A DNA stretch of 64,000 nt from Rhodotorula mucilaginosa. Its lineage: Eukaryota > Basidiomycota > Microbotryomycetes > Sporidiobolales > Sporidiobolaceae. Where the stretch lies: positions 62,001 through 126,000 of the forward strand of contig CP137864.1 in NCBI GenBank assembly GCA_034406715.1. Direction: 5' to 3'. Made by a program: the position numbers and the translations under genes. How positions within the stretch are numbered: the stretch's first letter is position 1; each line of letters starts with the position of its first letter. Positions 18,284-31,251 of the stretch are shown in pieces. A model generated the notes under the pieces. It ran no database searches. It had not been told where the DNA came from and saw nothing but the letters and a program-made list of their open reading frames with translations.

Positions 18284-21200
18284 CTATCGCTTGCTGTAGC
18301 GGAAAGTGAGGAAACGGGTACCGAGAATAGTGAGGAAGCAGTTGAAGACGCAGTAGGCGACGTAAATGCCGATGTCGCGTCCTCGCTCGCTGAACTTGAT
18401 GCCGAGCGGCTCGAAGAACTGGTCGCCGACCGAGTACTGGCAGTCTGTAGCGCGGCCGGGTGAGGTGGTCAGCTTCTCAACTCGGGCGATCCTTGCGTAA
18501 CGGTAAAGAAGCACGTACACTGGCAGTTCGAGGTGTCGCTCGGGTTGTTGACGTAACCGCCACCGGACGAGATGAACGGACCGAGCCACGCCTCGCACGA
18601 CTCGCCGTTGGGCGGCTGCACGATCCGGTACTCCGAGTTGCGGCAACGGATCTCGAGGTCGTGGAGCTCGTTGACGGTGAGGCCACTGCGAGGGGAAACC
18701 CGTCAGTGATCAAGCGCCTCCGCAAGCTGCAACCCGGTCCCGCTCAAACTCACGAGATGAGCCACGTCAAGGGGTTGAGCCAGTAGAGCCACGCAGAGTA
18801 GAACGACGGCATGTTCGGCTTCGGAACCGTCACACCGCAGAACAGCGAGCTGGAGGTAAAAGTGTCAAGGTCAGCTCCAGAACCCGAGGCCAAGGCGAAC
18901 GCGAGACCGCAACGCACAAGATGACGAGGAGGAACGGGTTCGTCATCGCAGCCGAGTAGATCGACGGGGCGAGCGAAGCGACAGCCTCTGCAGAACGTCA
19001 AGACGGGTGAGAACCAGTACAAGCGAGAAGGAAGCGAATCACGCAGCACTCACGGCCAAGGGTGACGGAGAACATCTGTGAAAGGGGGCCTCGTCAGCAC
19101 AGAAAGCCTTCGAACCGCGATGACAAAGACGAGAACGGACCTCGGTGATCAAGATCATCGCGAAAGCGTAGCCGGCGCGGTTGGTCTCCATGTTGAAGCC
19201 GGCAGGGTAGTAGAGGAGCAAAAAGAAAACGACCGCACACAGGACGGACGCGGGCGTCTCGGCTGCGAGCTGCGAGATGGCAAACACGACGGGCGAGTAC
19301 ATCTTGGACGAAGCCTCGCGAACGAACGTCATCCGGGCCATGATGAACGCCGGCTCGACGATACTGAGGAGGATGGCTGCGATCGAAAGTCGGGTCAGTT
19401 CTGAAGCAGATTGAACCTAGTCATGCGCATGTGCTCACCCGGCAAGACCGAAACAAAGAAGATGACAAAGACACGGTACTGAAGGGAGGCCACCGAGTGG
19501 TCGAGGTTGAGGAACTGCAAAAGTGTTCGGGCTCGAGTCAGTCAGTCACCAGGTTCCTCCGTACCGTACGCAGCATGAAGGCACTCACGGTCAGACCGAC
19601 GACAAGGGCGATCGAAATGTGCTGGAAGAGACGAGTGAAGCCGTAGTCGGGCGAACGCCAGAAGGCGAGGAAGGCGCGAGCCACGACAACCTTGAGCTGG
19701 ACCCAGAACGGAGCCGAGTCTGAAATGGTGTATACGTTAATAGTCTGCGTCATGAGAGCAGAACTCGAACATCGGGAGGGAGTCGCGGGAACGTACAAGC
19801 CTTCTTGAGCGACGGGTCCGTCTCCTCCGGCATGGCCAATCCTTCGGCGTTGAGCTGCTTAATGGTCTCCTTGACGCGCACAAGCTCCTCAGATTCGAGC
19901 CAAATGTCGGCCCAATCTTTGTCGCCGACGCGACGACCGGAACCGGCACCGATGGCCTCGAGCTGTGTGTGGCAAAACGAGACGAGTCAGTCTCGTCGCT
20001 TTCCCAAGGGATACAACGAAAAGACGGACCATGTATTCAGCCGGGTTTGCATTATCCGGGCAAATAGCGCCATGTTTCGCGAGGTACTCGCGCAGGACGT
20101 GCGAGTCCTTCCCAATGTCGCCGAAGTAAACCGTCCGTCCGCCAGCCTTGAGGAGGAGCAGGCGGTCAAAGTTCTCGAAAAGGAGGGCGTTCGGCTGATG
20201 AATAGTAACAAGGATAGCCTGTCCGGCGGCGGCGAGCTTGCGAAGGAAACGGACAATGTTGTAGGCGGATTGACCGTCAAGACCGGAAGTCGGCTCGTCG
20301 AGGAACAGCAGGAGCTGCGGCTTCGAGGCGAGCTCGACACCGATTGTAACGCGCTTCCGCGCCTCGACGTCGAGACCGAAGCCGGGGAAACCGATCATGG
20401 CGTCGGCGAAATCTTCGAGCTCGAGGAGACTGATGACCTCTTCGACGTAGGCGTCCTTCTCGGCCTTCGAGACGTGAGCGGGTTGACGAAGGTATGCCGA
20501 GAAGCGGAACGCTTCGCGGACGGTAGCGGTACTCTCGTGAGTGTCGAGCTGCTCGGCGTAGGCGGTGCCACGCTGGAACTCGGGACCAGGAGGACGACCC
20601 GCAATCAAACGGTCACCGCCGATGACGCCGACATTCTTGCGGTTGGCCAAAACGTCGAGAAGGGTCGTCTTTCCGGCACCCGAGGATCCCATGAGGGCCG
20701 TGAGCTCGCCAGGGCGAACATAACCGAAAACGTGGTCGAGGAGTTGGCGCTGACCGCCAGGAACCGGGACCGTGTAGCTGTCGCGATGACACTAGGTGAT
20801 TAGCTTGCCAATAGATGCATAAGAGCAGAAAGTGAACCAACGTACGTCAAGTCCTGCCACGTGAACGGCTTGCGGGTTTGGATCAAGTCGGACAAGTCCT
20901 GCTCGACTTCGCCCTTGCGGTAACGCTCCTTGTTCGCCTGCAGCTTCTCGTTGAGCGCCTTGCGTTCCTTGTTCTCCTTGGCAAAGACGTTGATGGCCGG
21001 AGCACCGGCACCGTGGTCGAGCTTCTCGGCGAGGAAAGCCTGGATGATGTTGAAAGCGACGAAGAAGACGATGGTGATACCCTGTGAGAAAGCGGCGAGA
21101 CGTAGTCAGCAGCTGCGCAACTCTCGACAGTCATGCGGCGAAAGCGACTCACCCAGTTGCGCCATTGGTGGGCAATGTCGTACTCGAAAGCGGCTTGCAA

Positions 21201-24200
21201 GTAGTCGCGGCCGGGTACGTACGGGTTACCGGGCTGCGAGCCAGGCAAAGTGCAGACCTGGTTCGCGCCGAGGGTCGTGGGGTAGTTGCCGCCGTAAGGA
21301 GTGATGTAGGAGCCGTCGCAGAACAAGTCGATCCGCTTGAACTCGTTGTCCATCGCCGCAGAGAAGGCATATCTGCGCGGATCGCTGGTCAGCACGAAAT
21401 GTTACACCACCTTTAGGACGCTCGAGAGTACTGACTGAAGCGGGTTGAGGTACTGCATAGGGCGTAAACGGTCAGCGCCATCGCGGAATCACAAGTCGGC
21501 GAGCGAGTCGAGTACTTACGGTGAGCCAGAAGAGCCACCGCGGCTGCGAAAAGATCGGGATCTGCGCGGGTGCACGTAAAGAGGTTAGAGTCGGTCCATA
21601 TCTCTCGGAGCGGATGACGAACCAGGTAACCGGAGAACGTGATCCTGTAGAGGTGGGGAAGAGGTCAGAATCGTTCCAGAAATGAGACGGAGCCGATTCG
21701 AGCGCACATGATGGTGATGATGACCGAGGCGAGACGAGCAGCGTGGTCGTAGCTCTGGCACATGGTTCCGAGCAAACGGAAGAAGCCGGCCAACGCGAAG
21801 AAACCCGACAAGACGATGAGGTAGAACTGCGAGTGAGGGGACAGGTTAGTCGCGGAGAAGACATCGACTACAGCATACAGAAGCCAGAACAACCACGCAC
21901 CGAGAAGAAGGCGCCCGCCGATCGGTAAAGACCGCCCATGAAGTAAGAGATGATCTGAGCGTTCACGAAATGTGGTCAGCACGCCAAAGTTCGCACACGC
22001 CGCCGTCAACGCGAGTGCATACTCACACAGAAGACCAAGATCTGCGCAGCGTTGTTCGGCGCATCGGCGACCGTCATCGCGATCGTAACCGCGCTCGGTC
22101 GGTAGAATCCGTAACGGCGGTGGCGCGAGAAGATGGCACGACCCATCATCTGCGTCGGCAGCTCGTTGAAGGCCTGGGGGTACGGAAACGAGGTCAGTCA
22201 CTTCGATCGTCGAGATTGCGCGATCAACGAGACCACTCACTTGGAACGAGTTGAAGAGGAGAGCCTGCAAGCAACCAGAAAGACAGACAACGTTCAGCAG
22301 ACGCAAAACGGACACAAAGGCAGCCGGGGGCACGCACGATGAAGATGAGACCGCCACGAGTGAAGGCACCCGAAGCCGTTTCAGGCATGAGGAAGTAGAC
22401 GGAACCGGTGATGAGGGCGATGACGATGTTGGTGGTCCAACTGACGATAAAGTCGGTGCGGTCCTGCGCCTTGAGCTGGAACTGACGGACGACGAGGGCG
22501 CCGACCTGCGAGAGGAACGAGGCCGTGTAGGGGGACTTTTTGCTGACGCCGCGGCGCTTGTCGTGGGCGACCGCATCGCGGAAGTCATTCTGCGCGGTCA
22601 CGTCCGCCTCGCACTGCGCCTTGTACGCCTCGCGCTCAGCGATCATGCGAGCGTGGATCTCGGAGTGCTTGAACGCCTCGGCGAGAGCCTCCGAAGTCGA
22701 AGGGACGTTGTCGACAGAGCGACCGTCGGCGAGCTTGCGCTCGTTCGGGTCCGTGCAGCCGGTAAGGTAGTCGGCCGTGGTCTGACGCGGCAAGTCGGCG
22801 TAACCGAGCGACATCATGTACCGGCGCGCCTCGTTCGCCGGACCAAAGTAGACCTGGCGTCCCTCGTCGATGACGAGAACCTTGTCGAATTGCTCGTAGA
22901 TGCCCTCACCCGCCTGGTAGAGCGAGACGAAGCTGCAAGGATATTCTCGCGTCAGCCTTTGAGTGAGAGACGGCCGCGGCGTCGTCGACTTACGTAGCCA
23001 TCTGGTGAACATCGGTCAGAACGCGCAAAGCCTTGGCGTAGTCGAGAGCGGTCGAGGCGTCCAAGCCACGAGTCGAGTTGTCCCAGGAAGCGACAGCCGC
23101 ACGAGTCGCCATCTGCACAGCAAAACATGCCGGATCAGTGACGAGGGTTGCGAAAAGGTGTCAAGGAGACTCACCATCTCGGCGATCGAGACACGCTTGC
23201 GCTCTCCTCCCGAAACACCACGAACGACGGCCGATCCGACCTTGGTGTTCTTGGTGTGCGAGATGCCGAGCATGCGGAGCAAGAGCTCCATCACCTCGTT
23301 GTTGAACTCTTTGCGGGACTTGCCCGGAAGGAGCTTGCCGGGGGTCTTGACCTTGAGGGCGAAGAGAAGAGTCTGGGCGACGGTCAGAGTCGCCGCGTGG
23401 ACGTCGTCCTCCTGGTTGTAGACGACCTCGCCGCGGTACCGCTTGCCCATCTCGCGCGCCGGAATGCCGCCGTACGAGACGTCACCGTTGACGGACAGGA
23501 ATCCGAACCGGTTGTTGGCGATCGTTTTCAGGAAGGAGGTGCAGCTGTAGAGGGGGGAGACTGTGGTCAATATTCTGCTCATGCTGTCGCGCCCGCACGC
23601 TCACTCACCCGGATCCGGGACGACCGAGCACCAAGCACATCTCGCCGGGCTTGAGGCATCCGTCAAACTCGTGGAGGATGTTGATCGGCGAAGGCTTGAA
23701 CGGGCCAGTCTTGGTGATCTGGAAGAACTTGATGAGCGGCCACAGGACGGCCTCCTTGACGGCGTCCGGGAAAGTCCGGATGTTCATCTGCCGCAGAACG
23801 AGGTCAGCTCCCGACTCCCGAAGCTCAGAATCACGAGAGAACGCACCTTCATGCCTCCGGCACCGGTCACGTTCAGCTTGTCCCACGAGACGCCGACGAC
23901 CTTGCGCTTGAAGCCCGCGGCATCGTACTGGTCGGCTTCATCCCGCAAGTACGCGAGGAGGTCGAAATCCTCCGAGTCCTCCGATCCTTCCTTCTCGACG
24001 TCCTTGTGTCCAGTCTTGGTGCGGTACAGCGACGACCGCCTCGACAGTTCTCTTCGCAGGTCCTGAGCACAAGGGAAGACCGCCGGGGTTAGTATGACTT
24101 GGCGACGATCAAACACCCAAAGCGATCGCGGCTCCCAGAGTTGGCGTCATGCGCGAGGACAAGTAGCGAAACACTCACGGCAAACTCCTGCTCCGCCTTG

Positions 24201-24385
24201 CGCACGTTGACGCCTTCGCCAGCGCGGCCCTGGCTAGACTCGTCGCCGCCGTTCAGGGTCGACGCCGACGCCGACTCGACGCCGGCCTTTTCGTGAATCG
24301 GCTCCTCTTGAGTCGAGTGTGCGGCAACGGCCTCGTGCGGACCGAGGCCGGGACCAGCGATGGCTCCAGGCAAGCCTGACGACAT
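18284..24385 (-). CDS. SNQ2-like full-size ABCG (PDR) multidrug transporter, copy A
   Basis: Plasma-membrane ATP-driven exporter of drugs and toxic compounds, layout (NBD-TMD)2, about 1,500 residues interrupted by roughly twenty short introns. The start is [11 protein letters not shown] at 24385 and the end [12 protein letters not shown]1 (about 23,000-23,700): Walker [15 protein letters not shown] has Cys where Lys is usual, signature [10 protein letters not shown] is canonical, and [10 protein letters not shown] matches Snq2. TMD1 lies about 21,000-22,500. NBD2 (about 19,900-20,700): [11 protein letters not shown] Walker A, degenerate signature [26 protein letters not shown]2 (about 18,300-19,800) ends with the Cys-containing extracellular loop of the Snq2 group ([15 protein letters not shown]). 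Such asymmetric NBDs are normal for fungal PDR pumps. One intron splits NBD1 Walker A between Gly and Cys in all three copies. Exons were not all delimited. Confidence 0.9.
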
Positions 24386-25098
24386 GGCAGTGCTGGTAGT
24401 ACTGTGGAAGGAAACGAGGGCGGCGGTCGTTTGGCGTTTTGGGGAAAAGTGGAGGCGAAAGAGGAGGCGGCGACAAGCTTAGGCGGTGCTCCAACAGGTC
24501 TACACGCAAGCTTTAGCAGAGGCCCTTCGAGGCGGTCGGCGTCAGAAGGGGTCTGAGCTAGTCAGGCAAGCAAAACCTGTCAAAGCTGTCGGGGGAGGAG
24601 GCCAGGCCGTCGAGTCGATGTTGAGAAAGCCAGCGCGGACTCGACAATCTCGGCGTTTCGGTCGGCTCACCTCATCACGGAGCTTCCGCGGACGTCGGAT
24701 CGACCCGGCCCGGCCAGCAAGCCAGTCGAGATCACAATTTCGGACAGAGAAGCGGAAGTTCAACCTCCGTCGCGTCGAGAGCACGGACATATCTCCATCG
24801 CGACTGTGCTCCCGAATGCCCAAGCAAGAGCTGTTTGGTCAGCACGCACTCGGAAGAGCTGATGTGAGCAAAGCAACATCAGCCAAGCGGGAGGCCGGTT
24901 CCTGGCTCTTGCAATCGGGACGTGACTTCGAACGGCGGCAATAGCCTCGCCCTCCAGGGCGAAAGAACCGTAGCCGGGGTGAATTCGTCTTTTGTGATTC
25001 CAGTCGTCTACGATCAAGAGGCGAGGCGAGGAAAGGTCGTGCGAAAGGTAGAACTGCGCAGCTGAGGCACACGGGAAAGAGGGTCGAAAGTGGCGAGA
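24386..25098. promoter_or_regulatory. Promoter region of ABC copy A
   Basis: 713 bases between the start of copy A and the stop of copy B. A perfect palindromic TCCGCGGA lies at 24685-24692, 300 bases upstream of the copy A ATG. That octamer is the pleiotropic drug-response element of Saccharomyces PDR genes, but in GC-rich DNA it may occur by chance. No coding sequence is seen. Confidence 0.4.
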
Positions 25099-28000
25099 CT
25101 ACCGCTTGCTGTAGCGGAACGTCAGGAAGTGGGTGCCCAGCACCGTCAAAAGGGCGTTGAAGACGCAGTAGCAGACGTAAACGCCGATATTGCGACCGCG
25201 GTCGCTCCACTTGATGTCGAGTGCACGGTAGAATTCGTCGCCGGCGGCGTACTGGCAATCTGGATGGGAGAGAGAATAAAGTCAGGCACCGCCGATGCAA
25301 GGAGATGACGTATCAACGTACACTGGCAGTTGTCGGAAGCATTGGGGTTGTTCACGTAGCCGCCCGCCGAGGCGATGAAAGGACTGAGCCACTCGTTGCA
25401 AGTTTGACCGCTCGGAGGTTGGACGATGCTGAACTCGGAGTCGGTACAGCGAACAGGCAGCTTGTGGAGCTCGTTGACCGTCAAGCCTCTGCCGGGGCAA
25501 ACGCGCGAGAGGCGAACGTCAGCAAGCGATCCGCAGTGAGCTGAAACGAGGTGGCGCCGGAGCGGTCTCGAGCCTGATCGAGTCGACTTACGAGATGAGG
25601 TACGTCAAAGGATCGAGCCAGTAGCTGTATGCAACAGGCGCGTCAGTCGGCGGTTATGGGGGAGCGGTGAGCACGGCTCCGGTGGAAAGAACGCACAGCC
25701 AAGAACCTGTACGGGAACTGGCAAAAGTCAGCAGCGTTTCTTGCGAAAACAATCAGCGTCGTATCCGCAAAATTACGCACGGTAGAACGACGGCATATTC
25801 GGCTTCGGTACCGTCACACCGCAGAAGAGGGAGCTGGCAAACAAGAAAAAGGCAAGAGGTTAGTCTCAAGGCAGCTCGCCGCCAGGCGGAGCCCGAGGCA
25901 AGCTCGAAAGAGTACACTCACAAGATGATCAGGAGGAACGGGTTCGTCATCGCGGCTGAGTAGATGGAAGGCGCAAGCGAAGCGACCGCCTCTGGATCAC
26001 GGCAGGGAAGGATCATCAGCCACGGCGAAGGCGAAATCCAGAAGGAGCGCTACCGCGACTCACGGCCAAGCGTCACCGCAAACATCTGCAGGGGGGAAAG
26101 GACGCCAGATCCCGGGTCAGTCTTCTGCACCACGCACTGGGAAGCTGTCTCGCCGCAAACTCACCTCGGTGATCAGGATCATCGCAAAGGCATACCCGGC
26201 TCGGTTCGAGTCGGAGTTCATGCCGACCGGATAATACAGCAGCAAGAAGAAGACGACCGAGCACAGGATCGAAGCCGGGGTCTCGGAAGCGAGTTGGGCG
26301 AGTGCAAAGACGACGGGCGAGTACATCTTGGACGAAGCCTCTCGGACAAACGTCATGCGCTGCGCGGGGCTCAACGTCAGGCGCGTGGAAGGAAACAGCT
26401 GCAGCCGACAGAGACTGACCGCCATGATAAAGTTCGGCTCGATGACGCTGAGGAGGATACCGGGCAGGACGGAGACGAAAAAGATGGCGAAGACGCGGTA
26501 CTGCAAGGCGGCAGCCGAGTTGTCGACGTTGAGGAACTGTGCAGCAAGACATGGCGGTGTGGTTCAGCTCGAGTACCCTCGCTAAACACAAGGAGCTAGC
26601 GCACCGTAAGTCCGACGATGAGGGCGATCGCAATGTGCTGGAAGAGTCGAGTAAAGCCGTAATCAGGCGAACGCCAAAAGGCGAGGAAGGTGCGCGTGAC
26701 GACGACTTTGAGCTGGGTCCAGAACGGAGTCGCATCTGTAAAGAAGTCGGTCAGCCCGGCGAGGACACAGAGCGGGACAAGGGGAGAACTCACAGGAAGC
26801 GTGCAATCCCTGGCTATTTTCCGGCATCGCCAACCCTTGGGCATTGAGCTGCTTGATCGTTTCCTTGACGTGCGCAAACTCCTCCGAGTCCAACCAGATG
26901 TCGGCCCAGTCTTTGTTGCCGACGCGACGACCCGAACCGGCACCGATGGCCTCGAGCTGTGGGCAGGAACGCGCGCAGGTCAGCTTCGGGTTCGTTCGCA
27001 AAGGAATGCCAGCTAGAGACTCGCAACATATTCGGCTGGGTTGGCATTGTCGGGGCAAATCGCGCCGTGCCTTGCCAGGTACTCGCGGAGAACATGCGAG
27101 TCTTTGCCGATGTCGCCGAAGTAAACCGTCCGACCGCCAGCCTTGAGGAGGAGCAGGCGGTCAAAGTTCTCGAAAAGGAGGGCGTTTGGCTGATGAATAG
27201 TAACAAGGATAGCCTGTCCGGCGGCGGCGAGCTTGCGAAGGAAACGGACAATGTTGTAGGCGGATTGACCATCGAGACCGGAGGTCGGCTCGTCGAGGAA
27301 CAGCAGCAGCTGCGGCTTTGACGCGAGCTCGACCCCGATCGTGACTCGCTTACGCGCTTCCACGTCGAGACCGAAGCCCGGGAAACCGATCATCGCGTCG
27401 GCAAAGTCCTCGAGCTCGAGAAGGCTGATGACCTCTTCGACGTAGGCGTCCTTCTCCTCCTTCGAGACGTGGCCAGGCTGTCGGAGGTACGCCGAGAAAC
27501 GGAAGGCCTCGCGGACAGTGGCCGTATGCTCGTGGGTGTCGAGCTGTTCGGCGTAAGCGGTACCGCGCTGGAACTCGGGACCAGGAGGGCGACCGGCGAT
27601 CAAGCGTTCGCCGCCGATCACGCCCACGTTCTTGCGGTTGGCCAACACGTCGAGGAGCGTCGTCTTGCCCGCGCCCGAAGAGCCCATGAGCGCCGTAAGC
27701 TCGCCGGGGCGGACGTAGCCAAAGACGTGGTCGAGGAGCTGGCGTTGACCGCCGGGGACCGGGACCGTGTACCTGCGAAGCAGAGCAGTCTGGTCAGATG
27801 GAGAGTTACAACCGACCTGGTGCGACGGGACTCACGTCAAGTTTTGCCAGGTGAATGGCTTGCGAGTCTGGATCAAGTCGGACAAGTCCTGCTCGACTTC
27901 GCCCTTGCGGTAACGCTCCTTGTTCGCCTGCAGCTTCTCGTTGAGGGCCTTGCGCTCCTTGTTCTCCTTGGCGAAAACGTTGATCGCGGGGCGACCGGCG

Positions 28001-31000
28001 CCGTAGTCGAGGTATTCAGCGAGGATCGCTTGAATGATGGTGAAACCGACCCAGAAAACGATCGTGATACCCTGCAGGTCGAGCGCCCGTCAGCCATGCT
28101 CTCCAAGCGCAACCGATGCTCCGCAGACATACCCAGTTGCGCCATTGGTGAGAGATGTCGTAACGGAACGCCTGGTAGATGTAGTCGCGACCCGGAACGG
28201 ACGGGTTTCCAGGCGCAGATCCGGCGAGCGTGCAGACTTGGTTCGGACCCAGCTCTGCCGGGTAGCCGGGTCCGTACGGCGTGATATACGGGTACTCGCA
28301 TGCGAGGTCGATGCGCTTGAACTCGTTGTCCATAGCGGCCGAAAAAGCAAACCTGCGCCAGGAACTGATGAGCGCGAGAAAATGTCTCTCCGACGAGCAA
28401 GAAGCACGTACTGGACCGGGTTGATGTATCCCAGCCAGAACAGCCAGCGCTTCTGGGCTTGCGTCGGGATCTGACACAGAGTACGCTTCAGCTCACGCGC
28501 CATCATACTGGGCAACAGGGAAACTCACGAGGTAGCCCGAGTACGTGATCCTGAGACGAGACAAAGCCTAGGTCAGCAATTTAAACGATCTCCACGGCCC
28601 AACAATGCAGGCGCACATGATGGTGATGATCACTGCTGCGAGACGAGCGGCCTGATCGTAGCTTTTGCACATGGTACCGAGGAGCCGGAAGAAGCCGGAC
28701 AAGGCAAGGAAGCCGGAGATGACGATCAAGTAGAACTGGACCGGCGAGAGCGACGGAAACGTCAGTATACCGCGAGCTGCTCGGTGGCTAAGAGACGACG
28801 ATTACGGTGAAGAACGCGCCGGCGGTGCGAGCCAAGCCGCCCATGAAGTACAGGATGATCTGTTGCGTCCAAGGCCGTCAGATGCGATCGGAATCGGAAT
28901 GTCGAATGCGGAACGGAGCAGCTCACCGAGAACACCATGATCTGAGCGGCGTTGTTGGGCAAGTCTGCAAAGGTCATCGCGACCGTGACTGCGCTCGGAC
29001 GATAAAATCCGTATCGGCGATGACGAGAAAAGATCGTTCGGCCCATCATCTGGGTTGGAAGTTCGTTGAAAGCCTGGACGTAGAGCGGCGATCAGTGTCC
29101 GTTGTCAAAGGCGAACGCGACGAGTGAGCAGACATACTTGGAACGAGCTGAACAGCAGCGCCTGCGATACCGGAGAGATAGGTCAGTCCGACGGAGACAA
29201 AGACAAAGACGAGAACCGAGGAGACTCGCCGTGAAGATCAGTCCGCCGCGAGTAAAGGCGCCGGCGGCCGTCTTGGGAAGGAGGAAGTAGACGGAGCCGA
29301 CGATGAGAGCGACGACAATGCTCGTGGTCCAGCTGACGATCATATCGGTGCGGTCTTGCGCCTTGAGCTGGAACTGACGGACGATGAGAGCGCTGACTTG
29401 CGACCAGTACGACGCGGTGTACGGGGACTTCTTGCTGACGCCGCGACGCTTGTCTTCGGCAACGGCATCTCGGAACTCTTGTACAGCCGACTGGTCGCGC
29501 TCCGTCGCGGCCTTGAACGCTTCGCGCTCGGCAATCATGCGCGAGTAGACCTCTGACCGCTTAAAGGCGGCCTCGAGGGCCTCGGGAGTTGCCGGCACGT
29601 TCTCAACCGACCGGCCCTCGGCAAGCTTGCGCTCGTTCGGATCGGTACAGCCGGTGAGGTAGTCGGCAGTCGTTTGGCGCGGGAGGTCGGCGTAGCCGAG
29701 CGACATCATGTAGTGACGAGCTTCGTTGGCGGGACCGAAGTAGACTTGACGACCTTCGTCGATGACGAGGACTTTGTCGAACTGCTCGTAGATACCCTCG
29801 CCTGCCTGGTAAAGCGAAACAAAGCTGCAGGGGGGTAACTCGTCTACCGTCAATGCCTGCAACGAATGAATAGGGCGAGATCAATGAACTCACGTGGCCA
29901 TCTGGTGAACGTCGGTCAAGATTCGGAGCGACTTGGCGTAGTCGAGAGCCGTCGAGGCATCGAGGCCGCGAGTCGAGTTGTCCCACGACGCCACGCAGGC
30001 GCGAGCAGCCATCTACCGAGCAGGAACTATGTTCAGCCGACCTCAAGGGCAAACGACTCGAGCGCAAGCTAAGACGCACCATTTCGGCGATCGAAACACG
30101 CTTGCGTTCTCCTCCCGACACTCCTCGTACCGCCGCCGAGCCGACCTTGGTGTTCTTGGTGTGCGAGATGCCGAGCATGCGAAGGAGCAACTCCATCACG
30201 TCCTTGTTGAAGGTCTTTTTGGTCTGACCGGGGAGGAGCTTGCCGGGGGTCTTGAGCTTGAGCGCGAACAAGAGCGTCTGAGCGACGGTGAGCGTTGCGG
30301 CGTGATCGTCGTCCTCTTGGTTGTAGACCACTTCGCCGCGGTAGCGTTTGCCCATCTCGCTGGCGGGGATGCCGCCGTAAGAGACGTCTCCGTTCACGGC
30401 GAGGTAGCCGAACCGGTTGTTGGCGATCGTCTTGAGGAAGGTCGTGCAGCTGTGTAGAAGGTTCCGTGGTAAGTTCACTCGACTCGCGTAAGCCTTGATC
30501 GCGCCCCCGCTTACCCAGATCCGGGACGGCCGAGCACCAAGCACATCTCGCCGGGCTTCAAACAGCCGTCAAACTCGTGCAGGATGTTAATTGGAGACAG
30601 CTTGAAAGGGCCCGTCTTGGTGATCTGGAAGAACTTGATGAGAGGCCACAAGACCGCCTCCTTGACCGCATCGGGGAACGTTCGGATGTTCATCTGTCCG
30701 GCAGTTGCAAAGTCAGCAAGGAGTTGTAGCCGGGACGGCTGTCAAAGGAAACAGTCTCACCTTCATGCCGCCGGAACCAGTGACGTTCAACTTGTCCCAA
30801 GCGACGCCGACGACCTTGCGCTTGAAGCCGGCAGCGTCGTACTGCGCTTCCTCATTGCGCAAGTAGGCGAGCAGGTTAAAGTCTTCGGACGCGTCGTCGC
30901 CTTCGGCTTCGAGATCCTTTTCGCCATCGTGACTCCGGAAGTGCGAGGAGCGACGTGAAAGTTCGCGGTTGAGTGCCTGTGATGCCGAGAGCATAGAGGT

Positions 31001-31251
31001 CAGCAGGAATGGTCGCCATCGAATTAACGGGGCTTGCTCCGCCTTACAGCAAAGTCCGCTTCCGCCTTGGAGACATCGACACGCTCAGCACTCGGACCGG
31101 AAGCTTCGTCGTCGTCTTCGAGTGTCGAGCCGGAGATAGATGCGTCGGTGGAAGCGCCGTGGTTGACTCCTCGCTGCTCCAGCTCGATGGTGTCGCGTTG
31201 AGGCACTACGGGAGCGGCGCCGACGACTCCTACCGGCAGACCAATCGACAT
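25099..31251 (-). CDS. SNQ2-like full-size ABCG (PDR) multidrug transporter, copy B
   Basis: Same domain order and intron layout as copy A. The start is [17 protein letters not shown] at 31251, aligning with the start of copies A and C, and the stop TAG at 25099-25101 follows FRYSKR. NBD1 (about 29,750-30,700) has [14 protein letters not shown], the Q-loop region [15 protein letters not shown] and [13 protein letters not shown]2 (about 26,850-27,690) has [21 protein letters not shown] and [10 protein letters not shown]. No break was noticed in the exons inspected, so it looks functional. Part of NBD2 (27111-27270) differs from copy A by only 2 of 160 bases, far less than the flanking exons. 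The N-terminal roughly 80 residues are acidic and poorly conserved between copies. Confidence 0.88.
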
